Shown: in pieces, positions 43,735-52,931 of the stretch
Numbering within the stretch: the stretch's first letter is position 1
How the letters are laid out: each line of letters begins with the position of its first letter
Source of the DNA: an uncultured Bacteroidales bacterium
GTDB lineage: Bacteria > Bacteroidota > Bacteroidia > Bacteroidales > P3
Direction: 5' to 3'
Assembly (NCBI GenBank): GCA_905233895.1
Contig: CAJOFL010000005.1
Coordinates: 1 to 64,000, forward strand
DNA: 64,000 nt
Translations under genes and position numbers: made by a program
The notes under the pieces: model-generated
The model's database searches: none
The model's input: only the letters and a program-made list of their open reading frames with translations
What the model was told of the DNA's origin: nothing

Positions 43735-43745
43735 AGTTCGAGGGT

Positions 43746-43789
43746 AGGCGTTATATAGGCGTTGATCAGGCGTTGATCAGGCGTTGATC
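43746..43789 (+). repeat. 11-base repeat, site C (three exact units plus one variant)
   Basis: AGGCGTTATAT (43746-43756) is followed by three exact AGGCGTTGATC units (43757-43789). The AGGCGAAGGTGGG tail and the long flank of sites B and D are absent. It lies inside the polysaccharide locus, just upstream of a GT2 start codon. Confidence 0.9.
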
Positions 43790-43835
43790 AGTAGAAATGG
43801 TTGTAATGTATTATGGTATAGGTATTTATGGAAAA

Positions 43836-44732
43836 TTATCGCTGCAGTATGCTGTGTATCAAATAATAAAGTATTACCTCTGGATGTCTTCGGAACATGG
43901 TTTTCCACACTTTCCGATTCACCTCATTGCTGAAGTCATATTGCCGGCGATACCGTGCCCATAAGCGACCCCACGCATGGGCATAGTCACGGTGTTTCAG
44001 ATTGAACTGTTCTTTCATATAATCAAGGACTTCAGTGCCTTCAAGGAATGTCAGGCCCTGATGCTCGGCACTGTCCGAGATATTAGTGCGATGTTGACGG
44101 TAGTTACTTAGCAATTCCCTTACTTCCAGTACCTTGCCTTGCGATGCGAGTATTGCGTAAAACATCCAGTCGCCACATAGACGCATACCTTCGTAGCGTT
44201 GTCGTTCCTCCGGACGGTAGGCTGTGCGACGGAAGACGCACTGGCTTACGTTGGCTATTCCGTTGCAGCCTGCCAGCCGTTCCCGCACAAATCGTTCGCC
44301 TGTATATACTTCCGTTAGCCCGTCGGCCTTCGTTGGCCATAGTTCATTGCCTTCGGTATCTACCCATCGTGTGGTACAGAATGCTAGTGTACAGTTTGTT
44401 ACATTGGTTGCCTCTGCCATCATCCGCTCCAGAAACCGAGGCTCGGCCCAGTCGTCGCTTTCGGCAATCCAGATCCAATCTCCGTCGGCGAGGGCTATAC
44501 CTTTGTTCCATTGGCTGAACGGAGAGCCGCCGTTGGACTCGTTATAGACCAAGTGGCTCACTTTAGGGTGGTTGGCATATTTCCCCAATACCTCACGACT
44601 CCTATCGGTAGAGCAGTCGTCAAGCAGTATCAACTCAAAGTCTTGGTATGTTTGACTCAGGATGCTGTCAATACGCTGCCGCAGGTATGGTGCATGATTA
44701 TAGTTGGGTACTATGACTGAGACAGTTGGCAT
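43836..44732 (-). CDS. Glycosyltransferase family 2
   Basis: GT2 enzyme of 298 residues: VSVIVPNYNHAPYLRQRIDS, LDDCSTDRSREV and metal-site IAESDDWAEP. The pattern with ESDD is common in capsule glycosyltransferases of Bacteroidota. Its start shares one base with the acyltransferase stop. Confidence 0.95.
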   Translation of the reverse strand: MPTVSVIVPNYNHAPYLRQRIDSILSQTYQDFELILLDDCSTDRSREVLGKYANHPKVSHLVYNESNGGSPFSQWNKGIALADGDWIWIAESDDWAEPRFLERMMAEATNVTNCTLAFCTTRWVDTEGNELWPTKADGLTEVYTGERFVRERLAGCNGIANVSQCVFRRTAYRPEERQRYEGMRLCGDWMFYAILASQGKVLEVRELLSNYRQHRTNISDSAEHQGLTFLEGTEVLDYMKEQFNLKHRDYAHAWGRLWARYRRQYDFSNEVNRKVWKTMFRRHPEVILYYLIHSILQR

Positions 44733-45850
44733 CAGTAGCAGACTTTGGCAATGATGGTGGCTATGACAAACAGAATCAGGATTATAATGCTGTTGTCCTT
44801 GATATTGATTTCACGTTTACCTAGTTTGCGTCCAAGCTTGATGCAGGGCTCTTCCACCAGGCGGGCGGAGGCGTAGGCAACAATGGTTACAGCCACTGCC
44901 GCTGTGGAGAAGAACAGCCAATAGTTTATGCCGTTCAGCCATGTGTAGAGAATCTCCAGCACAGGCCAGTGCCACAGGTAGACACCATACGAAATATCGT
45001 GCTTGAGGTGCAGTTTTACAAGCGGTTTCAGCGATGTGGCGTATAGCAGAATTATGGCTGTGGCGGCAGGGAAGAGGTAATAGATGATGTTGCTGCAGCG
45101 CCAGAACAGCACACATACCAGCAGCAATACGATAACTACCGTGTGGTCAATACGGATTTTGTCTTTGTAGATGGCCATCAAAGAACCAATAACAAAACAG
45201 AAAATATCTCCGCGTACTATTATTGTATAGTTTACTCCTAAAGCCTTTTCAACGAATTGTTCGGGAATAAAGGCAAAGATTAATGCAATGATCACAAATA
45301 TCCAGTGACTCAATTTCAGCCTCCGACACATTATAAACGAGAAAACCAAGAAGATATAGCAGCCCACTTCGAATGGGATCGACCATGCGCTGCCGTTGAA
45401 TCCGCTATATACGCGGTCGCCCCATACCCCTGGAAGCATGTACTCGATGTTAAGGAAGATATTGCGGAAGAAGAATCGCCATGTCTGTCCGGAACGGAAA
45501 TAATCGCTTATGGGCAGGGTGGTAAAAGCTGGACCAATAATAAAAACCGCCGCCAAGATAGTGACCAGGAAGGCTGGCATTATTCGCATTATTCGAGCCA
45601 ATGCCCAAGGTACAACCTTCTGTTTTGTAAGCAAGCTGTTGGTAACCAGCAGTCCGCTTAAGAAAAAGAATATTGCTACTCCTAAGTAGCCCAAGCTAAT
45701 GCCTACCGGAGTAAGTTGTGGCAATACTTGGGAATCATTCAAATTCCCTATTGATGCTGGTCCATGAAACCACATCACCATTAATGCAGTGAATAGTCGA
45801 AGCAGGTCGATGTTGTTGTTTTCTCGTTTTAGTATGTCTGAAATGTACAT
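44732..45850 (-). CDS. Acyltransferase 3 family (OafA-like) membrane protein
   Basis: This integral inner-membrane protein has about ten helices over 372 residues and typical family motifs: MWFHGPASIG (the active-site His region), LGYLGVAIFFFLSGLLVTNS, and late DISYGVYLWHWPVLEI. It would move an acyl, usually acetyl, group across the membrane onto the polymer. It has no C-terminal SGNH domain. Confidence 0.94.
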   Translation of the reverse strand: MYISDILKRENNNIDLLRLFTALMVMWFHGPASIGNLNDSQVLPQLTPVGISLGYLGVAIFFFLSGLLVTNSLLTKQKVVPWALARIMRIMPAFLVTILAAVFIIGPAFTTLPISDYFRSGQTWRFFFRNIFLNIEYMLPGVWGDRVYSGFNGSAWSIPFEVGCYIFLVFSFIMCRRLKLSHWIFVIIALIFAFIPEQFVEKALGVNYTIIVRGDIFCFVIGSLMAIYKDKIRIDHTVVIVLLLVCVLFWRCSNIIYYLFPAATAIILLYATSLKPLVKLHLKHDISYGVYLWHWPVLEILYTWLNGINYWLFFSTAAVAVTIVAYASARLVEEPCIKLGRKLGKREINIKDNSIIILILFVIATIIAKVCY

Positions 45851-45853
45851 ATA

Positions 45854-46645
45854 CTATTGGTGTAAGGCGTTTTTCAGTAAGGATTTAATATGTCGGTAAG
45901 GCTTTAGCAGATGCAATTTGTCGAGGGTTGAAAAGAGCCGTTTGCGTCCTGTTTGTGGCATCCACGACCATGCAGTGTGATGGAACGCAACCGCATTCTC
46001 GCGAGAAGGTGCACCGGAATAGGAGAATACCGACGATGGATAGATTGTAATCTCGGGTAGTTGCTGCAGGCGGTCGGCATAACGGAAGCCATATTTAACG
46101 GCATGCATAGCTAGTACTCCGTCAATCACTATGGAGTTCAACTCGCCCTGTTCTGTCAATGGAGGCCGTTTGCGGTAATAATCAAGGCTCTCCTCCACCA
46201 AAGGATGATGAGGTTCAGCTCCGAGTACCGCGGAGAGGAAACCACAATAAGGGATAGATGTCATGTCTTTCAGTGGTTTACTTTCAGCATCCAAGAGTTG
46301 TTTTCCCTCGCGTTCAAATTCATTAGGATAAAGTTCCACTGCGGAAAAGAGCCGATTGTTGAGGTATGGTTCCAATGAGGAGAATAGTTCTACATCGGTG
46401 TCGAGGTATACTCCGCCCATTCCGCTAAGAGCCTTAAGTCTTGCCACGTCGCTCACGAAAGCCCAGCGACGCTGACGGTAAGCTTCAGCTGTGTATTGGC
46501 AGAAGTCAACCGGAAAGTTGCTCTCATCCCAGCGGATGATTTGCCAGTCCGGCATAAGTTCGTGCCAATGACGTATGAAGTCGCTCTGTGACTGTGGCAT
46601 CAATCCGTGTCCGAACCAGCAGTAGTGGAGTATTTTGGGAATCAT
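45854..46645 (-). CDS. Glycosyltransferase family 32
   Basis: GT32 enzyme of 263 residues: start MIPKILHYCWFGHG, WAFVSDVARLKAL, and DXD motif GGVYLDTDVEL. It is a close relative of the next gene downstream on the minus strand; both share DWxIIRWDESNFP and DFCQYTAEAY. A tandem duplication with divergence is likely. Confidence 0.94.
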   Translation of the reverse strand: MIPKILHYCWFGHGLMPQSQSDFIRHWHELMPDWQIIRWDESNFPVDFCQYTAEAYRQRRWAFVSDVARLKALSGMGGVYLDTDVELFSSLEPYLNNRLFSAVELYPNEFEREGKQLLDAESKPLKDMTSIPYCGFLSAVLGAEPHHPLVEESLDYYRKRPPLTEQGELNSIVIDGVLAMHAVKYGFRYADRLQQLPEITIYPSSVFSYSGAPSRENAVAFHHTAWSWMPQTGRKRLFSTLDKLHLLKPYRHIKSLLKNALHQ

Positions 46646-47424
46646 CGAGTTTTTATTTTGATGCAGTTGCGAATTAATCGGTATGGTTTAAGAAGTCCAT
46701 GACAATCCAACCATTGGGTGAAACGCTCATGCTTGGTAAGCTGTTGCCACGAATGGACTGTGTGACAGTGCAGAGCTACGGTTTCGTTGCGGTAATGGAA
46801 TGGTTCGCATGCAAATACTTCGGAAGGATAGACCGTAATATAATTAAGTTGTTGCAGTCGGTTCTGATAACAGAAGCCATGCTTTTCAGCGGTTTTGGAT
46901 ATGAGGTTGTTGATAATTACAAAATCAGAATCACTTTGTGGGTTTATAGTGGCGTAAAGATTAAGACATTCTTTAATGAATGGGTTATCTGCTTCTGACC
47001 CTATGATGCCAGCCAGTAGTCCACAGCATGGAATCAGGGTTCCTGGAATAGTTGGTCTTCCATCTGGGTCCAGTAGCGGAACGTCTTGAGTCTCATAGTC
47101 CTCAGCATACCATTCAAATCCCGTGAAAGCTTTGCAATCGCGAAATGGTTCCAGCGAAGAATAAAGTTTGAAATCAGTGTCAAGGTACACACCACCATGT
47201 TCAACAAGCACCTTCAAACGAGCTACGTCGCTAACAAACGCATATTTGTGTTGGTGGTAGGCCTCGGCTGTATATTGGCAGAAATCAATGGGGAAGTTTG
47301 ATTCATCCCAGCGTATTATTTCCCAGTCAGGCATCAAACGGTGCCACTCCTTGATATAATCCCTTTGGGAGTAAGGCATTGCACCCTTTCCGAACCAGCA
47401 GTAGTGTATGATCTTGGGAATCAT
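46642..47424 (-). CDS. Glycosyltransferase family 32
   Basis: GT32 enzyme of 260 residues: MIPKIIHYCWFGKGAMP, YAFVSDVARLKVL, DXD motif GGVYLDTDFKL. It is the tandem relative of the gene at 45854-46645, with four-base overlaps on both sides. The C-terminal halves differ more than the N-terminal halves, so the acceptors may differ. Confidence 0.94.
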   Translation of the reverse strand: MIPKIIHYCWFGKGAMPYSQRDYIKEWHRLMPDWEIIRWDESNFPIDFCQYTAEAYHQHKYAFVSDVARLKVLVEHGGVYLDTDFKLYSSLEPFRDCKAFTGFEWYAEDYETQDVPLLDPDGRPTIPGTLIPCCGLLAGIIGSEADNPFIKECLNLYATINPQSDSDFVIINNLISKTAEKHGFCYQNRLQQLNYITVYPSEVFACEPFHYRNETVALHCHTVHSWQQLTKHERFTQWLDCHGLLKPYRLIRNCIKIKTR

Positions 47425-48257
47425 CTATTTCTCATGTATTTGAAATATGTGGAAGGATTTAGGATTAGTTTTCCAATCCGGTAAGCCCTTGAGTGCCACC
47501 GGTTTTCGGAAAGGTATGTCAACCAGTCACGCATAGAAAAGTCTTCTGGGCGTAACCCACGACGTATGCAGGCGTTGTGGCGTGCTATTATCGTCCAATA
47601 AAACGAACGATCTATGTTTGATGTTATACTATTTGGTGTCCTTCGATATAGATATGTAAATGTTTCACATACTGACAATTTCCCCACTTCTTCTAATTTA
47701 TAATATAGGTCGTCGTCATCGCCGGCTTTGAGCGTAATGTCAATTCCTCCAGTACACATATAATGTTTTTTCCTGAAAGCGGCAAAGTTTCCAGGAAGGT
47801 TATTCCGCGATTCCAAGTATCCAAGTTCTATATTCTTGAATAGAGGACGCTCCGCTATAATATGCAGTGATTCGTCGCAGTAATAACACCGAGACATGGC
47901 CAGACTTATGTTTTCGTCAGAGTCAAGTATTTTTGTTGTTACCTCCAAAGCGTTCGGGAGGAGTGCATCGTCGGGGTCAAGGAAACCGCAGTATTGGCCA
48001 TGTGCATGCAATACTGCTTGATGTTTGGTATATCCAACACCGTGGTTTTGCCTGTCGTCATGGTGAAATACGTGTATCCTAGGATCGTTAAGACATTCAT
48101 ATATGGCTTCTGAGTTATCAGTTGAGCCATCATCGACAATTATTATCTCCCAGTTAGTATAAGATTGGTTCTCAACGCTTGTGATTGCCTCTTGAAGGTA
48201 TTGGCCATTGTTATAGTTGGCAATCAATACAGAAAAAACAGGGGTGTCCATGCTCAA
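47421..48257 (-). CDS. Glycosyltransferase family 2
   Basis: GT2 enzyme of 278 residues: FSVLIANYNNGQYLQEAITS, VDDGSTDNSEAI, GVGYTKHQAV and FLDPDDALLP. It is closely related to the frameshifted gene at 51.0-51.9 kb, which has the same NYNxGxYLQEAI start and C-terminal SYKLGHKI/AYRIGKLI end. This makes it a good template for judging that frameshift. Confidence 0.95.
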   Translation of the reverse strand: MSMDTPVFSVLIANYNNGQYLQEAITSVENQSYTNWEIIIVDDGSTDNSEAIYECLNDPRIHVFHHDDRQNHGVGYTKHQAVLHAHGQYCGFLDPDDALLPNALEVTTKILDSDENISLAMSRCYYCDESLHIIAERPLFKNIELGYLESRNNLPGNFAAFRKKHYMCTGGIDITLKAGDDDDLYYKLEEVGKLSVCETFTYLYRRTPNSITSNIDRSFYWTIIARHNACIRRGLRPEDFSMRDWLTYLSENRWHSRAYRIGKLILNPSTYFKYMRNR

Positions 48258-49138
48258 TTGATATTTTTAACGACGTTTATGGAACTTGCAAGACCTTGCT
48301 CCATTTCCGTACGCAGTTCGGCCTCTTTGGCTAGGTAGTGGGTGCCAAATTGGTTCTCTCGGTTATAGGTGGAGAGTCGTTCGCCTAGTTTTCGGTAGCG
48401 TTCCATCAAATAATCCAGCCCGAGGTGTTTATAGTGCAGTACTTTTAGGGGTCTTCCGGTGCTACGACGTACAATGCCGGTTGGTTCTGCCTGATGTGCA
48501 CCGACAGAGTAGTTGATATCTACAATACGGTGGGGATCGAATAATATTCGCTTGTCAAGCCAGTGGCTGCGGACACCATGTTGCACTACTTCAGTAAGTA
48601 AGGTATCGCTTGTATGCGTGGGGAATGCTTCGCTGTACATCTCATAGCCTTCAGTGGTGGGTAAGGTTACTCCCTCGTGTGCAAGTTCTTGCAGGTGGTT
48701 TGCCATATTTGGATGGTAGAGGAATTCGTCCATATCGCAGACAATTACCCAGTCGGCCTTGCCACGAGATTGTTTCCAGCAATTATTTTTTATTCTGCGG
48801 TTTTCAGCGTCGTTGAATCCTTCGGTACCGCCAAAAGGTATTGCCCTGACGTTGGAATGTTGTTTTATAATGCTTAAAGTACTGTCGGTGGAATGGTTGT
48901 CGTATATTGTGAATTTATCTACAAATCTGGAATAATAGTCAAACATGAAAGGAAGCATCCGCTCTTCGTTCCAGCATACGGAATAGTAATGGACAATAGG
49001 TTTCTTTATTCCGTGCAGGCTCTTGTACAACCGCAGTTTGGCGAGCATTAGGCGGTTGATGCCTAATTGCACGACAATCTTTAGGTTTTGTCCATGCTTT
49101 AGCGAAAGATGGTGTCGCGTAGCCAGTTGTTTCAGCAT
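48254..49138 (-). CDS. Glycosyltransferase family 2-like (Glyco_tranf_2_4) protein
   Basis: This 294-residue protein has the pattern VHYYSVCWNEERMLPFMFDYY, IYDNHSTDSTLSI and CDMDEFLYHP, typical of the GT2/GT92-like group that takes over where a D-H-STD motif replaces DDGSTD. The N-terminal 40 residues are basic. Specificity is unknown. Its start shares one base with the stop of the upstream gene. Confidence 0.88.
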   Translation of the reverse strand: MLKQLATRHHLSLKHGQNLKIVVQLGINRLMLAKLRLYKSLHGIKKPIVHYYSVCWNEERMLPFMFDYYSRFVDKFTIYDNHSTDSTLSIIKQHSNVRAIPFGGTEGFNDAENRRIKNNCWKQSRGKADWVIVCDMDEFLYHPNMANHLQELAHEGVTLPTTEGYEMYSEAFPTHTSDTLLTEVVQHGVRSHWLDKRILFDPHRIVDINYSVGAHQAEPTGIVRRSTGRPLKVLHYKHLGLDYLMERYRKLGERLSTYNRENQFGTHYLAKEAELRTEMEQGLASSINVVKNIN

Positions 49139-49986
49139 TATTGCCGTTTCCTAAATAGATTAAAGGGTGCTAAAAGCATTTTGCCAAGTCGGTAGGCTCG
49201 GGTGGACCTTAGTCGTTCGGCTTGATGATAGTTGTATTCATAGTAAGTCCACATCTCGTGGAAGAAGACCACATCTTGGTGGTAGGATTCATAAAGGTGT
49301 CGATGGTTGTGGTAGATTTGACGCAGCAGCTCCTGTTGGTGTGCGTCGGCATCTTCTGTGCGTTGTTCGGCTGCGGCACGCCAATGATAAAGTATTTCGT
49401 CAATGCAGTGTACCTTGTCGTCTGGGCCAAGCAATGAGAGGTAGAAATCCCAGTCTTCCAAACCGTGCCGCATATTGGGGTTGTATCCAGGTGTTTGTTC
49501 GTAGTCGGTTCGGCGGTAGATTGCGGAATTATGAATCAGGTTGTACCATAGCATGGTTTCGTGCTTGTACTCTCTGTGTGGCCAGGGGCTGTTCCATGCG
49601 CCGAACGAGTCGGCCTCGCAGTATACCAGTTTTATATCGGGTCGCGATTGTAGTATTGCGACGCCTTTCTCGATATATGTCGGTGCAATTTTGTCGTCTG
49701 GGTCCAGTGGCAGAATATAATCGCCGTGTGAGTGGCGGATTCCGTTGTTTCGTGCCTCGGAAGGGCCTTGGTTGGCCTGATGCAGGTAGATAACCTTGAC
49801 GACAGGCCAGTGATGGCTCTCGATATATCGGCGGGCAGCACCGATGGTGTCATCCGGCGAGCTGTCGTCGATAAGCACAAGTTCCCAATTTTTGTAGGTC
49901 TGTGCTTCCACAGTAGCCAAAGTTTCGGCTATGTACTGTTCCTTGTTGTAACAAGGCATTATGATGGATACCAAAGGGTTGCTCAT
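49138..49986 (-). CDS. Glycosyltransferase family 2
   Basis: GT2 enzyme of 282 residues: VSIIMPCYNKEQYIAETLAT, IDDSSPDDTIGA and metal-site PLDPDDKIAP, with GLEDWDFYLSLL further on (general base region). It ends in the short basic tail YRLGKMLLAPFNLF, a tail also seen in two other GT2 proteins of this locus (around 47.4 and 51.0 kb). Confidence 0.95.
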   Translation of the reverse strand: MSNPLVSIIMPCYNKEQYIAETLATVEAQTYKNWELVLIDDSSPDDTIGAARRYIESHHWPVVKVIYLHQANQGPSEARNNGIRHSHGDYILPLDPDDKIAPTYIEKGVAILQSRPDIKLVYCEADSFGAWNSPWPHREYKHETMLWYNLIHNSAIYRRTDYEQTPGYNPNMRHGLEDWDFYLSLLGPDDKVHCIDEILYHWRAAAEQRTEDADAHQQELLRQIYHNHRHLYESYHQDVVFFHEMWTYYEYNYHQAERLRSTRAYRLGKMLLAPFNLFRKRQ

Positions 49987-51008
49987 ATTGCGGTGTATGA
50001 ATAACAGTCCATTTCTTGGTCAAGGGGAATCCCTTTCCTTTTGAGTTTGCAGTAGTTATACGCTACCATGCTCCACATCATCGGCATGGCTGTAGCTGCA
50101 ATCTGGTATTTGCGTTTTGTGGTTTGAATATCATGGTGTAGTATGTGGTAGGCTTTTTGAAAGCGACTTTTTATACGGCAGCGTTCAGGTTTTGTGTAGT
50201 TGTGCCTCTGTTGCAGGTATTGTATCATCCTAAGATAGAGATGATGGAAGTATTTCCCTGCCAGTTGGTGCAGCCATGCTGTTTCTGTGGGGAAATTGGT
50301 CGCTGCAGTGCGATAAAGCAAGGCGTTGGTGAGCGTATCGTCGTATATATGTGGTGCCATCTTCCGGGTTATGGCGTCGGGATTATCTTGGCTGTAGAGA
50401 AATTCGGCATCGCTGAAGGCTACCTTATTACATTCCAGTGCCCATAGGCGTTGTGCCAGTTCATCGGCGTTGAATGTGTCGGCTTGCATTCCGACTTTCT
50501 TGACGATATCGGTTTCCCACATCGCTCGTCCGGATATGGAGTAGTCAATCATAAGACGGAAAGCCTCCTTGCCACTGATTACTGGCGATGTGTCACCGCC
50601 GATGCCTTTCAGATGGTGTAGTTGCTCTGTAGGAATGTCTTTGCAGTAGTGTATCTCATGAGGTATCACTGCGTCGGCATTTGTTTCCTGTTGTCGTTGT
50701 ACCAGTCGTTCCACTGTGTCTGGCCGTAAAATATCGTCCTGCGACATATACAGGACAAAGTCACCGTGAATATGTGGGATTACAAAATTCCAGGCCGGTG
50801 GAACGCTGCCGCCATTTGGTTTGGTAAACACCTTTATTCTGTTGTCATGGCTGGCGTATTCTTTAAGCAGGGTGAGACTTTCGTCGGTTGAACTGTCATC
50901 CACGCACAGTATCTCCATGTCGGTGTAAGTCTGCGCCAGAATACTCTCCAAAGTCTTGGGGAGATATTTTGCTCCATTATAAACCGGTATGAAGATGCTG
51001 ATCTTCAT
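49983..51008 (-). CDS. Glycosyltransferase family 2
   Basis: GT2 enzyme of 341 residues: ISIFIPVYNGAKYLPKTLES, VDDSSTDESLTL and metal-site YMSQDDILRP, where SQDD replaces the usual xDxDD. The C-terminal half is long and helical. It starts two bases downstream of the frameshifted GT2 gene. Confidence 0.93.
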   Translation of the reverse strand: MKISIFIPVYNGAKYLPKTLESILAQTYTDMEILCVDDSSTDESLTLLKEYASHDNRIKVFTKPNGGSVPPAWNFVIPHIHGDFVLYMSQDDILRPDTVERLVQRQQETNADAVIPHEIHYCKDIPTEQLHHLKGIGGDTSPVISGKEAFRLMIDYSISGRAMWETDIVKKVGMQADTFNADELAQRLWALECNKVAFSDAEFLYSQDNPDAITRKMAPHIYDDTLTNALLYRTAATNFPTETAWLHQLAGKYFHHLYLRMIQYLQQRHNYTKPERCRIKSRFQKAYHILHHDIQTTKRKYQIAATAMPMMWSMVAYNYCKLKRKGIPLDQEMDCYSYTAI

Positions 51009-51010
51009 GC

Positions 51011-51876
51011 TTATTTATTTTTGAAGGGAGAAATAATTTTGTGGCCTAATTTATAAGAGCGAGTATTTCTGATTCGTGATTCGCCTTCGGATACCCCGTT
51101 GTTAAATATGGAATCAGAGAAGTTGTCAATTATCGGGAAAAGGTTCGTTTCTACAGGAATACCACGCCTTTTACAGGCTTCGTATTTTGCCAAAATTTCA
51201 TAGTAGAATGCTGTTCGACTCAGTCTCTCGCCTTGTGAAATGTTGTTTCCTGTATTGCATCGATATGTATATAACAGTTTTTCTATAAACAATGGTTCCC
51301 CGGTTTCTTCTAGCTTTAGGTAAATGTCAATATCTTCAGCAGCTTTATAGTTTGGATTTATCCCTGCTGTCTCTAAATACTTTGATCTTTTGAATGTTAC
51401 AAACTGGGATATGGCCCACGGATGCATTAAAAGTGATTCTGAAGGAGGTATGGCTCTGGAGTATATGGATTTGCCAGTGATATTGAGATTACTATCGGCT
51501 ATGTTGTATTGTGAATAGACAAGACTACACTGAGGATGTTGCAGGTGAGCCTCAACCATTATATTGATTGCTTCTGGTGTGATACAATCGTCGGCATCAA
51601 GAAAACCACATATTTCGCCAGTCGATAGTTCTACACATTTCCTTTTTTTTTTGTATAGCCGCATCCCATATTTCTTTCGTTAAAAAAGATGTGGAACCGG
51701 CGGTCTTCTTTATATTTGTCATAAATATCCCTGGAATTGTCAGTTGATCCGTCATCAACGATGATGATTTCCCAATTATCATAGGTTTGTGCGAAAATGC
51801 TTTCAATGGCTTCTTGAAGGTATTTGCCATCATTATAGTTTGCTATCAAAACTGAAAAAAGAGGATGTTCTTCCAT
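51011..51876 (-). pseudogene. Glycosyltransferase family 2, frameshifted at a run of ten A
   Basis: Two overlapping frames encode one GT2 enzyme. The first (51876 to about 51640) gives FSVLIANYNDGKYLQEAIES, VDDGSTDNSRDI and GCGYTKKK, then a stop. The second resumes at KCVELSTGEICGFLDADD and runs to the end. They meet at a run of ten A in the mRNA (T at 51643-51652). The related GT2 at 47421 has no such run: its GVGYTK is followed by 16 residues up to CGFLD, which here fits an ancestral run of about five A. Either slippage during replication switches the gene on and off, or slippage during transcription makes some full-length product, or it is dead. The flanking GT2 genes are intact. Confidence 0.85.
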
Positions 51877-51903
51877 AAATTAAATATAGAGTGGTGGAAT
51901 ATA

Positions 51904-52884
51904 TTATGAATGATTTTTTTGACTCTCTCGTTCCCAGTGTTTGTAGACTTGAATGTTCGCTTTTTTTCGCGTATCACTGAAACAAATAAATTTGATCATC
52001 TTTAAGGCCAATTTATAATGTTTGCAGCGGAAAGAAGCAGCTGCGGCCGAAATTGTGCAAAGGAAAGCCTCGTTTGACTTGTATATGTATTCTATTCGGT
52101 CGAACAGAATACATAGATATTTATAAAGTTGTAGTTCTTTGTAAGGTTCATCTAGTTCTCTTAGGGCGACACGGCAAATGTATAACATATTACGGGCAGA
52201 ACGCTGTCTACTTGTGGTAGACATAATAGAAGCCCCTGTTTTATAGTATATGTAGGTTGAGTCGCCAATGATTGCAGTTTTTTTTAGTTTTTTTACCAAT
52301 TGTAGTGTCCATAATTCATCTTCGTGGATTAGTCCTTCTTTGAATGAGATATTATTTGAAGAAAGGAAGTCTTTGCGTATTAGCTTGTTCCACGCCATAA
52401 CGGGGAGTTCTTCCCCTGATTTGAAGAAATTGTACCTAATCCAAGCATTCTCATCAATAAAGCAGGGATGTTGGTAGTAACTTAGGTCGAACCATGAGTC
52501 GTATGGTATAGTCTTTACCCCACCTTGTACTAATTCGACTTCTGGGTGAAGTCTAGTTTCTTGTACAAGAAGAGAAATGCAATTGGGTGTTATTTCATCA
52601 TCGCTGTCAAGAAAGAATATGTATTCGCCCATTGCGGCATCTGTGCCTGTATTTCGTGCAGCGGAGAGACCGCGGTTATGTTCGTGATGCAGTATTTTGA
52701 AGATGATAGGGCCATGATACTCAGTTATCATTCGTTCGCATATCGCCATACTGTTGTCTGGAGAGCAGTCATCGACAAGGATACATTCAATATCGGCATA
52801 TGTTTGTACCATCACAGACCGAACACAACGTTCGATGTATGGCTCGACTTTATATACGGGGATAATAATTGATACTTTTCTCAT
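51904..52884 (-). CDS. Glycosyltransferase family 2
   Basis: GT2 enzyme of 326 residues: VSIIIPVYKVEPYIERCVRS, VDDCSPDNSMAI, FLDSDDEITP and HEDELWTLQLV. It is the first glycosyltransferase encoded after the modifying genes and lies in the A+T-rich part of the locus (51.0-56.9 kb), which suggests a different origin from the flanks. Confidence 0.94.
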   Translation of the reverse strand: MRKVSIIIPVYKVEPYIERCVRSVMVQTYADIECILVDDCSPDNSMAICERMITEYHGPIIFKILHHEHNRGLSAARNTGTDAAMGEYIFFLDSDDEITPNCISLLVQETRLHPEVELVQGGVKTIPYDSWFDLSYYQHPCFIDENAWIRYNFFKSGEELPVMAWNKLIRKDFLSSNNISFKEGLIHEDELWTLQLVKKLKKTAIIGDSTYIYYKTGASIMSTTSRQRSARNMLYICRVALRELDEPYKELQLYKYLCILFDRIEYIYKSNEAFLCTISAAAASFRCKHYKLALKMIKFICFSDTRKKANIQVYKHWERESQKNHS

Positions 52885-52931
52885 CCTGTTTTACTAAATA
52901 GAATCCAATGACATCAAAAACTTCAGCTGAT

